NCBI GenBank assembly: GCA_938007945.1
Contig: CALLME010000162.1
Location: forward strand, 1 to 7,015
Source of the DNA: an uncultured Caulobacterales bacterium
GTDB taxonomy: Bacteria; Pseudomonadota; Alphaproteobacteria; Caulobacterales; Maricaulaceae
Direction: 5' to 3'
DNA: 7,015 nucleotides
Position numbers and translations under genes: made by a program. Shown here in pieces: positions 1-6,340 of the stretch. Under the pieces are notes generated by a model. The model was not told the DNA's origin and searched no databases. It worked only from the letters and a program-made list of their open reading frames with translations. Position 1 is the first letter of the stretch. Each line of letters begins with the position of its first letter.

Positions 1-464
1 CCTTGGCGCATAAGATTGCCAGGGTTACCTTTTTTCCAAACAAGGCGCGGCTCTGATGAGGCAACCGTTTCAGTGACGTGACTAAAGCGTGGAGGCGTGA
101 CCGTCAGCTTGTCATAAGCGGGACGTGTCATGATTTTTTCAGACACTGTCTTAAATGTCGGCTGTTTCACTTCGTAACGTACAGAGGCCTCTTTCACGAG
201 TACCTTTTCCTGACGGCTTGCCAGCTGCGGATTGCTTGTCTCGATTGTCGTGTAGCCTTCTTCGACTAGGACATCTTCTGTCGTTGTCGTATATTCAGCT
301 GGAATCTCAACGCGCGCATAGCACATGCCAGCGTTCGGGCTAGAGGGCAGCATATCAGGCGTATAGCTCGGCCCGCCGTAATTCCCGGCAAAAGCGAGTG
401 GTGCAAAGCTTGCGCTGAGAGCCAGGCCAGCCGCCAATTTAAGTGTTTTTGATGACGTCAGCAT
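1..464 (-). CDS. Secreted/periplasmic repeat protein, 3' end beyond window
   Basis: The frame is open from the ATG at 464-462 to the left edge, giving 154 complete codons and no stop. An in-frame TAG at 482-480 lies just upstream, and GAAGGG sits 7 nt before the ATG, so the start is well supported. Residues 1-26 form a Sec signal peptide (two lysines, an Ala/Leu-rich core, cleavage after AFA). A Gly/Pro/Ser-rich spacer follows, then CYARVEIP from residue 48. From residue 58 the protein is built of four 23-residue units starting at 58, 81, 104 and 127, each with Glu at its sixth position; the second contains VLVKEAS. From memory, CYARV followed by Y-x-x-x-x-E-x-VLV units occurs in exported proteobacterial proteins that carry peptidoglycan-binding or OmpA-like C-terminal domains. 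That C-terminal part would lie outside the window. The function is unknown; an envelope structural role is inferred. The gene is transcribed away from its right-hand neighbour. Confidence 0.85.
   Translation of the reverse strand, partial: MLTSSKTLKLAAGLALSASFAPLAFAGNYGGPSYTPDMLPSSPNAGMCYARVEIPAEYTTTTEDVLVEEGYTTIETSNPQLASRQEKVLVKEASVRYEVKQPTFKTVSEKIMTRPAYDKLTVTPPRFSHVTETVASSEPRLVWKKGNPGNLMRQ
36..293 (-). repeat. Four degenerate 23-residue protein repeats
   Basis: Within the secreted protein, residues 58-80, 81-103, 104-126 and 127 onward align without gaps at a 23-residue (69-bp) period. Aromatic or large hydrophobic residues open the units (Y, L, F, F). Glu is conserved at position 6 (residues 63, 86, 109, 132), and most units alternate hydrophobic and polar residues as beta strands do. 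DNA identity between units is low, so these are old, diverged duplications. The fourth unit ends around the RLVWKKG segment. Confidence 0.7.
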
Positions 465-514
465 AATAATACCCTTCTTCTAAAGTTTTAAACTCTGTCA
501 CGTTTCAATTTATC

Positions 515-527
515 GGGGTCAGACCCC
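515..527. repeat. Perfect palindrome GGGGTCAGACCCC
   Basis: Two 6-bp arms (GGGGTC/GACCCC) flank a single A. The one-base centre makes a stable hairpin unlikely, so a DNA-level site is more plausible than a terminator. The motif resembles GGGGTCAGA-type repeat ends seen near REP-associated transposases in proteobacteria (recalled, not checked). It lies about 50 bp upstream of the secreted-protein start, within that gene's promoter zone. Confidence 0.45.
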
Positions 528-611
528 ACCATATGCACCCATGCAAATTTGGTGCCTAAAGACTAGGGTGTTGTCAGAAAATGTCAGCGGCCCCACCCAG
601 CCTTACTGCAA

Positions 612-660
612 ATTACATGGCATCGCTGATTTGTCCCACGCAGCAATCTCGTCATGTAAT
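612..660. repeat. Inverted repeat ATTACATG/CATGTAAT, 33-bp spacer
   Basis: The arms at 612-619 and 653-660 are perfect complements. As RNA the stem extends by one G-U and one C-G pair to 10 bp with a loop of about 29 nt. No U-tract follows, so it is not a canonical terminator. It could be a pair of operator half-sites or chance. Confidence 0.3.
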
Positions 661-830
661 CTACATTTCAAACAAACTTAACAAATATGGCGGGTTTAAG
701 GCAGCTACTGCAACGCACAGGCGTCGAAATGTATTAAAGGGGTCGTAAGAGACGAAAAGCCTGATTTAATGATGACATTGAAGACGCGGGGCCTTAGTTT
801 TGCGGCGAATAAACAAAGACAGGAACGGTC

Positions 831-1103
831 ATGGAACTTCTCAATCCCAAAGATGTGGCGCAAAATCTCGACGGTTGGACGGGCGGTGATGATTTCATCA
901 CAAAAGTCTTCAAATTTGACGATTTTGCCAGTGCCTTCGGTTTTATGACGCAAATCGCTATCATTGCTGATAAAATGGACCATCACCCTGAGTGGTACAA
1001 CGTCTATAATCGCGTAGACGTGACCCTTACGACCCACGATGCAGGCGGGGTAACGCAAAAAGACGTGACACTCGCCGAGGCGATGGAAAAGGCCGCAGGT
1101 TAG
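831..1103 (+). CDS. phhB: Pterin-4a-carbinolamine dehydratase (4a-hydroxytetrahydrobiopterin dehydratase)
   Basis: The 90-residue product is the normal length for this single-domain cytosolic enzyme. It dehydrates the 4a-hydroxy-tetrahydropterin left by aromatic amino-acid hydroxylases, helping recycle the pterin cofactor. The family signature is present: D50-H51-H52-P53-E-W55, then N60-R-V-D-V and T-H69-D70-A-G-G-V-T-x-x-D. The HH pair and the later histidine are the expected active-site histidines. The ATG at 831 follows AGGA (821-824) with 6-nt spacing, and an in-frame TAA at 810-812 rules out a longer form. No phenylalanine hydroxylase gene is visible nearby, so its partner is elsewhere, or the protein serves another pterin role such as molybdopterin-related functions suggested for some bacterial homologues. 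The stop directly abuts the stop of the convergent ABC ATPase gene. Confidence 0.95.
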   Translation: MELLNPKDVAQNLDGWTGGDDFITKVFKFDDFASAFGFMTQIAIIADKMDHHPEWYNVYNRVDVTLTTHDAGGVTQKDVTLAEAMEKAAG

Positions 1104-1110
1104 CTAGCTA
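1101..1110. repeat. Palindrome TAGCTAGCTA formed by two convergent stop codons
   Basis: This 10-mer is its own reverse complement. The dehydratase stop (TAG, 1101-1103) and the ABC ATPase stop (TAG on the minus strand, 1106-1104) are adjacent with no base between them. No terminator hairpin with a T-tract can fit between the genes. Confidence 0.8.
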
Positions 1111-2063
1111 TCGTAGGTCAGGGCCATAAACACATCCTCAAGATCGGGTTCTTCGGTGCGCAGGTCGGCAATAGAAATGCCGGCGGCTTTGACCTTGGCG
1201 AGCATGCCGGAGATTGAGTCCGTGCCAGAACGGTAGTGGATAGAGAGCGCGCCGTTGCTGCCGAGCTCTGCATTTAAATTTGTAAGCGCTTCGGGCACAG
1301 ATTTTAAGTTTTCGCGTGGGGTAATGACGAGCGTACGCTTATCAAGGCGGGCGAGCATGTCCGCCTTATTCTCATTCGCCACGATCTGGCCCTCGTGGAC
1401 AATGCCGATGCGGTCACAAAGCGCTTCGGCTTCTTCGAGATAATGCGTGGTTAGGATAATCGTCGTGCCGCGCGCGTGCAGCTCTTGCACATATTCCCAA
1501 AGCTGGCGGCGCAGCTCAATATCCACGCCCGCCGTTGGCTCATCAAGGATTAGCACAGGTGGATTATGCACAAGGGCTTTACCAATCAAAAGCCTGCGCT
1601 TCATCCCGCCTGAGAGTTGGCGCACATAGGCGTCGCGCTTGTCCGCTAGGCCAAGAGCTTTGAGGATTTCGTCGCTGCGCCGTTCCGATTTAGGCACACC
1701 ATAATAGCCCGCTTGTAACTCAAGTGCTTGGTAGGGTGTAAAATAGACATCCATAGCGATTTCTTGCGGCACAACGCCGATAGAGCCGCGCGCTTGGCGC
1801 ATCTGTGTCTCAATATCAAAGCCGCAGATTTTGGCGCTGCCGTCTGATTTCGTCACAAGCCCTGCGAGGATATTAATCAGCGTTGATTTACCTGCACCGT
1901 TGGGGCCGAGAAGTCCAAAAATAGAGCCGCGCTCAATGGTGAGGTCTACGCCTTTCAGCGCTTCCTTGGCAGGGGCTTTGCGGGTCTTTTTATAAGTTTT
2001 CTTCAAACCCTTAATCTCAATCGCAGGGGCGAGATCGGACGTTTCTGAATTTGGCTTTGACAT
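1104..2063 (-). CDS. ABC transporter ATP-binding protein, YadG/ABC-2 export type
   Basis: This 319-residue cytosolic ATPase subunit would power an ABC-2 type exporter. Motifs in order: Walker A GPNGAGKST (53-61), Q-loop Gln100 in VVPQ, signature LSGGMKRRL (150-158), Walker B VLILDEP with catalytic Glu175, and H-loop His207 in TTHYLEEAE. The signature-to-H-loop stretch (LSGGMKRRL, DEPTAGVDIELRR, GTTIILTTHYLEEAE) closely matches E. coli YadG as I remember it. The C-terminal 100 residues form the usual accessory region ending in EPDLEDVFMALT. The ATG at 2063 follows AGAGGA with about 5-nt spacing; no other in-frame ATG occurs before the upstream stop at 2120-2118. YadG normally pairs with a permease (YadH) encoded next door, but the gene downstream here is the convergent dehydratase and the gene upstream is divergent. 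The membrane partner must be elsewhere. Substrate unknown. Confidence 0.93.
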   Translation of the reverse strand: MSKPNSETSDLAPAIEIKGLKKTYKKTRKAPAKEALKGVDLTIERGSIFGLLGPNGAGKSTLINILAGLVTKSDGSAKICGFDIETQMRQARGSIGVVPQEIAMDVYFTPYQALELQAGYYGVPKSERRSDEILKALGLADKRDAYVRQLSGGMKRRLLIGKALVHNPPVLILDEPTAGVDIELRRQLWEYVQELHARGTTIILTTHYLEEAEALCDRIGIVHEGQIVANENKADMLARLDKRTLVITPRENLKSVPEALTNLNAELGSNGALSIHYRSGTDSISGMLAKVKAAGISIADLRTEEPDLEDVFMALTYDS

Positions 2064-2072
2064 CTTGTCCTC

Positions 2073-2097
2073 TTGCGTTGACCCATTTGCGTTGACC
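2073..2097. repeat. 11-bp direct repeat TTGCGTTGACC, 14-bp period
   Basis: Perfect copies lie at 2073-2083 and 2087-2097, separated by CAT. They sit 10-34 bp upstream of the ABC ATPase start and about 70 bp upstream of the zinc-finger gene, in the shared divergent promoter region. They could be regulator half-sites or a slippage duplication. The nearer copy lies so close to the ribosome-binding site that a bound protein would probably block the ATPase gene's expression. Confidence 0.6.
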
Positions 2098-2168
2098 AGG
2101 GGGTCTCTCTCGCTTAGTTAGAGGCAAGCGTTAGCCGAGTAAACGCCAAATAAATATAGGTAAACATT

Positions 2169-2366
2169 ATGTCTCATACGCCTGCACATCCGTCAGATGA
2201 TGTTGTTCTTGTTTTAAAAAAACGCGTAGCCTGTGACGGCGGCGGCGGGGCGCTCGGCCATCCGAAGACTTGGCTCGATATGGGGCAAGACAATCAAGTG
2301 CAGTGTAAATATTGTGACCGTATTTTCGTACTCGATAAAAATGCGCCCGCGCCCGACGGGCACTAG
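2169..2366 (+). CDS. CHCC zinc-finger domain protein (NDUFS6-like)
   Basis: This 65-residue protein matches the zf-CHCC family: V-A-C22-D-G-G-G-G-A-L-G-H31-P, then V-Q-C46-K-Y-C49-D-R-I-F. C22, H31, C46 and C49 are the expected zinc ligands. In mitochondria the homologous domain is the C-terminus of complex I accessory subunit NDUFS6, and alphaproteobacteria carry this short form. A role in NADH:quinone oxidoreductase assembly is therefore likely by homology but is not shown by this context, since no nuo genes are present. The ATG at 2169 is preceded by a weak AGG (2158-2160, 8-nt spacing). An in-frame TAG at 2157-2159 sets the upstream limit. No signal peptide or membrane segment is visible. 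It converges with the TonB-like gene, with 12 bp between stops. Confidence 0.9.
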   Translation: MSHTPAHPSDDVVLVLKKRVACDGGGGALGHPKTWLDMGQDNQVQCKYCDRIFVLDKNAPAPDGH

Positions 2367-2378
2367 GCCAGAGGCGCC

Positions 2379-3311
2379 TTAATCCATTTTAAAGACGTAG
2401 CGTTTCTGCACACCTTGTGTGGGTACGGCATTGCCGTCCACTGTTTTGGGGTGATAACGCGTACGCATGGCCGCACGCTCCGCTGCTTTGACAAAGTCTT
2501 TCGCGTACCTTTCGGCCGTTACACTTACAACTTCCGCCATCTGCACTTCACCGTCTGCATCAACCGCGAGTGACAGCGTTACGACTGCATTAATGTTGCG
2601 GCGTTGCGCGCGCCGAGGATATCTGGGTGTGACGTTTTTTCTTACACGCGCTTCAACTGTTTGTGCAGGTGCGGGGCGTGTGGGGGCAGGTCGCGTAACA
2701 GGCCGAGGCGGCGGGGGCGGAGTTACGCTGCGCGGACCGCCGACCATGACTTGATCTGGGACATTCGTCGGGATGGGGCTTTTGACGTCCTTAAGCTCGC
2801 GGTTCGGTGTCGATTCAGGCACAATGTCCAGCCCTTCGCGCAACTCCCTTAAATCTTTATCTCGCCCGCCGAGATAGCTTGCGCCCCACTTGCTTTCATA
2901 GTTTTGAATAGCGGCGAGCTTGGTAATCTTATCGGCTTCTGGCGCGAACATCACATCAGTGAGCGCCGCCCAATCTTTCGTCTCATGCGCGTCCAGCACG
3001 GCGAGTTGCGCGCGCACAGCTGGGAGAAGCTCGCTCTGAGAGTAGGTAATCTCAAAGTCCCGCAATCGTGCGCGCCGTAAATCTGTATCCCGCTCAGATA
3101 TCGCTGTGTGATAGCTCGCGCGTTCGGCCCGAGTCGCGACCTCGGCCTCACCATTAGATGCGCCGCGGTCTTGACTGAAAAAAGCTATCAGTCCCAGCGC
3201 TATGACGGCAAGTGCGAGCCAAACCCATAGCTGCGTGCGCAGACGGCGCGTGGCAGGCACGTCGGCTTCCGTCTCCTCAACATCATCTACAGTTTGGTAC
3301 ATGGTACTCAT
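2379..3311 (-). CDS. TonB-family protein: membrane anchor, helical periplasmic region, Pro-rich linker, TonB C-terminal domain
   Basis: 310 residues. The cytosolic N-terminus (about 1-27, acidic then Arg-rich) leads to one membrane helix (about 28-45, LWVWLALAVIALGLIAFF). A charged, probably helical region spans 55-165. A Pro-rich segment (198-217, including PPPPPRP and repeated RPAP) leads to a TonB C-terminal domain (223-308: P-R-Y-P-x-x-A at 229-235, D-A-D-G-E-V at 251-256, and a closing R-Y-V-F). TonB proteins couple the proton-motive force to outer-membrane transport through ExbB/ExbD. No exbB, exbD or receptor gene is adjacent. The membrane helix has no His or Ser, unlike classical TonB, so it may be a TonB-like envelope protein and not the energy transducer. 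The ATG at 3311 has AAGGGG/AAAGG upstream and an in-frame TGA at 3329-3327; Met4 (3302) is a weaker alternative start. Divergent from polA. Confidence 0.88.
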   Translation of the reverse strand: MSTMYQTVDDVEETEADVPATRRLRTQLWVWLALAVIALGLIAFFSQDRGASNGEAEVATRAERASYHTAISERDTDLRRARLRDFEITYSQSELLPAVRAQLAVLDAHETKDWAALTDVMFAPEADKITKLAAIQNYESKWGASYLGGRDKDLRELREGLDIVPESTPNRELKDVKSPIPTNVPDQVMVGGPRSVTPPPPPRPVTRPAPTRPAPAQTVEARVRKNVTPRYPRRAQRRNINAVVTLSLAVDADGEVQMAEVVSVTAERYAKDFVKAAERAAMRTRYHPKTVDGNAVPTQGVQKRYVFKMD

Positions 3312-3370
3312 CCAGCCTTTCCCCTTTCATACAATGAGGAGCGAGATTACAACAGACCGAATTTAAGGCG

Positions 3371-3386
3371 AAATTGGGGCCAATTT
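3371..3386. promoter_or_regulatory. Inverted repeat AAATTGG-GG-CCAATTT, candidate operator
   Basis: Two perfect 7-bp arms flank a GG centre. The right arm also takes part in an overlapping CCAATTTGG palindrome (3380-3388). The site lies in the 173-bp spacer between the divergent TonB-like gene and polA, 60 bp from the former and about 100 bp from the latter. Its symmetry suits a dimeric repressor. No regulator gene is adjacent, so the role is inferred. Confidence 0.35.
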
Positions 3387-3418
3387 GGTCCATTTTGACT
3401 ATGGCCCACATATCAAGT

Positions 3419-3452
3419 CGCGGGTGGACTTGAACTCACGCGATAGCCCGCG
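3419..3452 (+). repeat. Hairpin-capable inverted repeat in the presumed polA leader
   Basis: CGCGGG (3419-3424) pairs with CCCGCG (3447-3452) across 22 nt. An alternative, mutually exclusive pairing is TCGC plus GTG (3418-3426) with CACGCGA (3437-3443). The structure ends about 32 nt before the polA ATG, so it leaves the ribosome-binding site free. There is no T-tract. I tested it as a tRNA T-arm because of GTTCAAGTCC on the minus strand, but the stems do not pair. Confidence 0.3.
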
Positions 3453-3484
3453 CAAGGTAGGGCGTCGCCAAGGAATGAGTCGTT

Positions 3485-6340
3485 ATGTCCAGTCAAACAT
3501 CTAAGCCCGTCACGTCAGACTCCCATGTCGTTTTAGTCGATGGGTCAGGCTATATTTTTCGCGCCTACCACGCTTTGCCGCCGCTGACTCGCAAAACCGA
3601 CGGCTTGCCAATTGGTGCGGTGCACGGATTTTCAAACATGCTATTCAAGCTATTGCGTGATCAAACAGACGCAGCGCGCCCCACCCATTTTGCGGTTATT
3701 TTCGATGCGAGTAGCATCACGTTTCGTAACGAGATTTACGACCAATATAAGGCCAATCGTAGCGAGACGCCCGAAGACCTCATCCCGCAATTTCCGCTCG
3801 TACGTGAAGCGACAGTGGCGTTCGGCGCGCAGTCGATTGAGATGGACGGTTTTGAGGCGGATGACCTCATTGCGACCTATGCCCGCCAAGCCGAAGCGCT
3901 CGGCGCGCGGGTGACCATTATCAGCTCTGACAAAGACCTGATGCAACTCGTCTCTGACAAGATTTCTATGCTTGATACGATGAAAAACCGCGCAATCGGT
4001 ATCCCCGAAGTCGTTGATAAATTTGGCGTCCCGCCAGAGAAGGTCATCGATATTCAAAGCCTTGCTGGCGACAGCGTCGATAATGTACCGGGTGTGCCTG
4101 GCATTGGCGTGAAGACAGCGGCACTACTGATAAATGAATATGGCGACCTTGATACTTTGCTCGAGCGAGCAGGCGAGATTAAGCAAAATAAGCGGCGCGA
4201 AAATCTGATTGAATTTGCCGACCAAGCCCGCATTTCACGCGACCTAGTGACGCTTAAAACTGATGTAGATGTAGAAATCCGTCTTGAGCAGATGGCGTGC
4301 TGCGACCCTGACCCGACAACATTGTTTAACTTCCTTGATGATATGACCTTTCGCACACTGACCAATCGCGTACGCGCTGCCATTGGAGAGGGCGACGATG
4401 ACGGCTTGCGCGGCGCAGACAGCATGCTTGAAAGCGCCGCTGGGGCGAGTGTCGACCCGCGTCCCGCGATGGCGGAGAACCCGCAAAACGTCACCTTTGA
4501 CAAAGAGAAATATGAATGTGTGCAAGATATTGACCGCCTGCATGATTGGATTGCGCGGTCGCGAGAGGCGCGTGTCATTGCGGTCGATCTAGAGACCGAC
4601 AGCCTTGATAGCGCGGAAGCCAATCTTGTTGGGATTTGTTTGGCAGTTGCAGATAATGAAGCCTGCTATATCCCGCTCGCCCATGTCGGCGCGGACGGTG
4701 ATGACATGTTTGGCGGCGCGGCGCCCAAGCAGATAAATATGCAAGACGCGCTCACCGCGCTTGAGCCGCTTTTGCATGACCCAGCTGTTCTGAAAGTGGG
4801 GCAAAATTTCAAATATGACTTGGGCGTTTTCCTGCGACATGGCCTTAACCCTGCACCGTATGACGACACGATGCTGATGAGCTATGCGCTGAATTGCGGG
4901 CTACATAGTCACGGTATGGATTTTCTGTCAGAGACCTATTTCGGTCATAAGCCGATTAGCTTTAAAGAGATTGCGGGCACGGGCAAAAGCCAAAAGACCT
5001 TTGACCAAATAGGTCTGGAGGAGGCGACGCCTTACGCCGCCGAAGACGCCGATGTGACCCTGCGCCTCTGGAAATTCTTCAAGCCCAAACTGGGGCAAAA
5101 CCAAGTTGCGACAATTTACGAAACCGCTGACCGCCCTTTACCAGCGGTCGCGGCACAAATGGAAAACCAAGGCATTAAGGTTGACCGCGCTGTGCTTGCG
5201 CGCCTCTCAGGGGATTTCGCGCAAAAAATGGCGGGGCTAGAGGCCGAAGCGACAGAGCTTGCAGGGCAGAGCTTTAACCTCGGCTCGCCCAAACAACTCG
5301 GCGAAATCCTCTTTGACGTCATGGGGCTTGAGGGCGGCAAAAAAACTAAAACTGGCGCGTGGCAGACAGGCGCGGGCGTGCTTGAGAGCCTCGCGGAAAA
5401 AGGCGAAAAACTACCGCAAACAATTCTGACGTGGCGGCAATATGCCAAGCTGAAATCGACTTATTCTGACGCGCTTGTCGCGCAGATAAATCCCAAGACT
5501 GGCCGCGTCCACACCAGTTTTTCTCTGGCTGCAACGACGACAGGACGGCTGTCGTCTTCTGATCCGAACTTACAAAATATTCCTATCCGCACCGAGGAAG
5601 GCCGCAAAATTCGCGATGCTTTTATCGCCGAAGAGGGCCATGTTTTGGTGGCCGCAGATTACTCTCAAATTGAGCTGCGCTTACTCGCCCATGTCGCCAA
5701 TTTAGACACAATGAAACAGGCTTTCGCGGACGGCGTTGATATCCACGCGCTGACGGCATCAGAGATGTTTGGGGTACCCATCGCCGACATGGATAGCGCC
5801 ACACGGCGTCGCGCAAAGGCGATTAATTTTGGGATTATCTACGGCATTTCTGCTTTTGGGCTCGCCAATAATCTCGGCATTTCGCGTACCGAAGCGTCTG
5901 AGTATATCAAAAGCTATTTCGAGAAATTCCCTGGCATCAAAACCTATATGGAAGAGGCAAAAGCAGAAGCGCGCGAGCAGGGTTTTATCACCACGCTCTT
6001 TGGTCGCAAATGCCATATAAAAGGCATTACGGATCGCAACCAAGCGGTGCGCGGCTTTGCTGAACGTCAAGCGATTAACGCGCCCATCCAAGGCGCCGCC
6101 GCCGATATCATGCGCCGCGCGATGAATAAAATGCCTGCCGCAATTAAGCCAGTCGATGGTGCGCGGCTGCTTTTGCAAGTGCATGATGAACTTGTGTTCG
6201 AAGTGCCCGAGGGCAAAGAAAACACGCTTATAGAGGTGGCCAAGACAACAATGGAAAACGCCGCCTTGCCTGCCGTCAATATTAGCGTGCCGTTAGTGGT
6301 CGAAGCGAACGCTGCGAAAAATTGGAACGACGCGCATTAA
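3485..6340 (+). CDS. polA: DNA polymerase I
   Basis: 951 residues, a full-length three-domain enzyme that fills gaps, removes Okazaki primers and acts in excision repair. The 5' nuclease (about 14-300) has the expected metal-binding acids: D19, D74, E124-A-D126-D127, D149, D151, D196, D199, followed by the NVPGVPGIGVKTA helix-hairpin-helix. An acidic, low-complexity linker covers about 300-335. The 3'-5' proofreading domain (about 340-535) keeps D368 and E370 (DLETDSL), D445 (GQNFKYD) and Y517/D521 (YAAED), so it should be active. The polymerase domain has motif A DYSQIELR (D725), the O-helix R774-x3-K778-x3-F782-x3-Y786, and motif C QVHDE (D901). Phe782 is the residue typical of discrimination against dideoxynucleotides. 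The ATG at 3485 is the first start after an in-frame TGA at 3476-3478; AAGGA lies 10 nt upstream, slightly long. recQ starts immediately after the stop. Confidence 0.98.
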   Translation: MSSQTSKPVTSDSHVVLVDGSGYIFRAYHALPPLTRKTDGLPIGAVHGFSNMLFKLLRDQTDAARPTHFAVIFDASSITFRNEIYDQYKANRSETPEDLIPQFPLVREATVAFGAQSIEMDGFEADDLIATYARQAEALGARVTIISSDKDLMQLVSDKISMLDTMKNRAIGIPEVVDKFGVPPEKVIDIQSLAGDSVDNVPGVPGIGVKTAALLINEYGDLDTLLERAGEIKQNKRRENLIEFADQARISRDLVTLKTDVDVEIRLEQMACCDPDPTTLFNFLDDMTFRTLTNRVRAAIGEGDDDGLRGADSMLESAAGASVDPRPAMAENPQNVTFDKEKYECVQDIDRLHDWIARSREARVIAVDLETDSLDSAEANLVGICLAVADNEACYIPLAHVGADGDDMFGGAAPKQINMQDALTALEPLLHDPAVLKVGQNFKYDLGVFLRHGLNPAPYDDTMLMSYALNCGLHSHGMDFLSETYFGHKPISFKEIAGTGKSQKTFDQIGLEEATPYAAEDADVTLRLWKFFKPKLGQNQVATIYETADRPLPAVAAQMENQGIKVDRAVLARLSGDFAQKMAGLEAEATELAGQSFNLGSPKQLGEILFDVMGLEGGKKTKTGAWQTGAGVLESLAEKGEKLPQTILTWRQYAKLKSTYSDALVAQINPKTGRVHTSFSLAATTTGRLSSSDPNLQNIPIRTEEGRKIRDAFIAEEGHVLVAADYSQIELRLLAHVANLDTMKQAFADGVDIHALTASEMFGVPIADMDSATRRRAKAINFGIIYGISAFGLANNLGISRTEASEYIKSYFEKFPGIKTYMEEAKAEAREQGFITTLFGRKCHIKGITDRNQAVRGFAERQAINAPIQGAAADIMRRAMNKMPAAIKPVDGARLLLQVHDELVFEVPEGKENTLIEVAKTTMENAALPAVNISVPLVVEANAAKNWNDAH

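Larger units (their letters stand above)
465..830. other. Intergenic region of 366 bp with no convincing gene
   Basis: This stretch separates the divergent starts of the secreted repeat protein and the pterin dehydratase, so promoters for both must lie here. I could not find a -35/-10 pair with good matches and correct spacing on either strand. It holds a 13-bp palindrome (515-527), two TGTCAG copies 10 bp apart (572-577 and 582-587) and an 8-bp inverted repeat (612-619/653-660). The longest plus-strand reading frame I noticed (581-748, 55 codons) has no ribosome-binding site. I see no tRNA cloverleaf and no terminator with a T-tract. Confidence 0.6.

Noticed and set aside
78..343. Plus-strand reading frames of 62-63 codons near the left edge
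   Set aside because: They lie opposite the secreted repeat protein, which has a signal peptide, a ribosome-binding site and patterned repeats. The plus frames show no family resemblance.
465..512. Minus-strand promoter for the secreted protein (TTGAAA with a TTTAGA-like -10)
   Set aside because: The -10 match is poor and would leave almost no leader before the ribosome-binding site.
581..748. 55-codon plus-strand frame in the 366-bp gap
   Set aside because: No Shine-Dalgarno sequence, no recognisable motif, and a mixed composition like non-coding DNA.
705..1058. 117-codon minus-strand frame over the pterin dehydratase
   Set aside because: The plus-strand dehydratase has a full family signature and a good ribosome-binding site; this frame is its antisense shadow.
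2351..2380. Bidirectional terminator between the zinc-finger and TonB-like genes (GCCCGACGGGC and AGGCGCCT)
   Set aside because: The stems are only 4-5 bp and no T-tract follows on either strand, so a terminator cannot be supported.
3425..3440. Possible tRNA T-arm on the minus strand (GTTCAAGTCC)
   Set aside because: The flanking 5-bp stems do not pair, and no anticodon arm or acceptor stem can be built around it.
3475..3504. Nine-codon upstream reading frame overlapping the polA start (MSRYVQSNI)
   Set aside because: Its ATG directly touches the AGGA with no spacing, so initiation there is unlikely; the better-spaced ATG is that of polA.
4054..4623. 189-codon minus-strand frame inside polA
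   Set aside because: Its Ser/Arg-rich translation is typical of antisense to a coding strand, and polA is unambiguous across this region.
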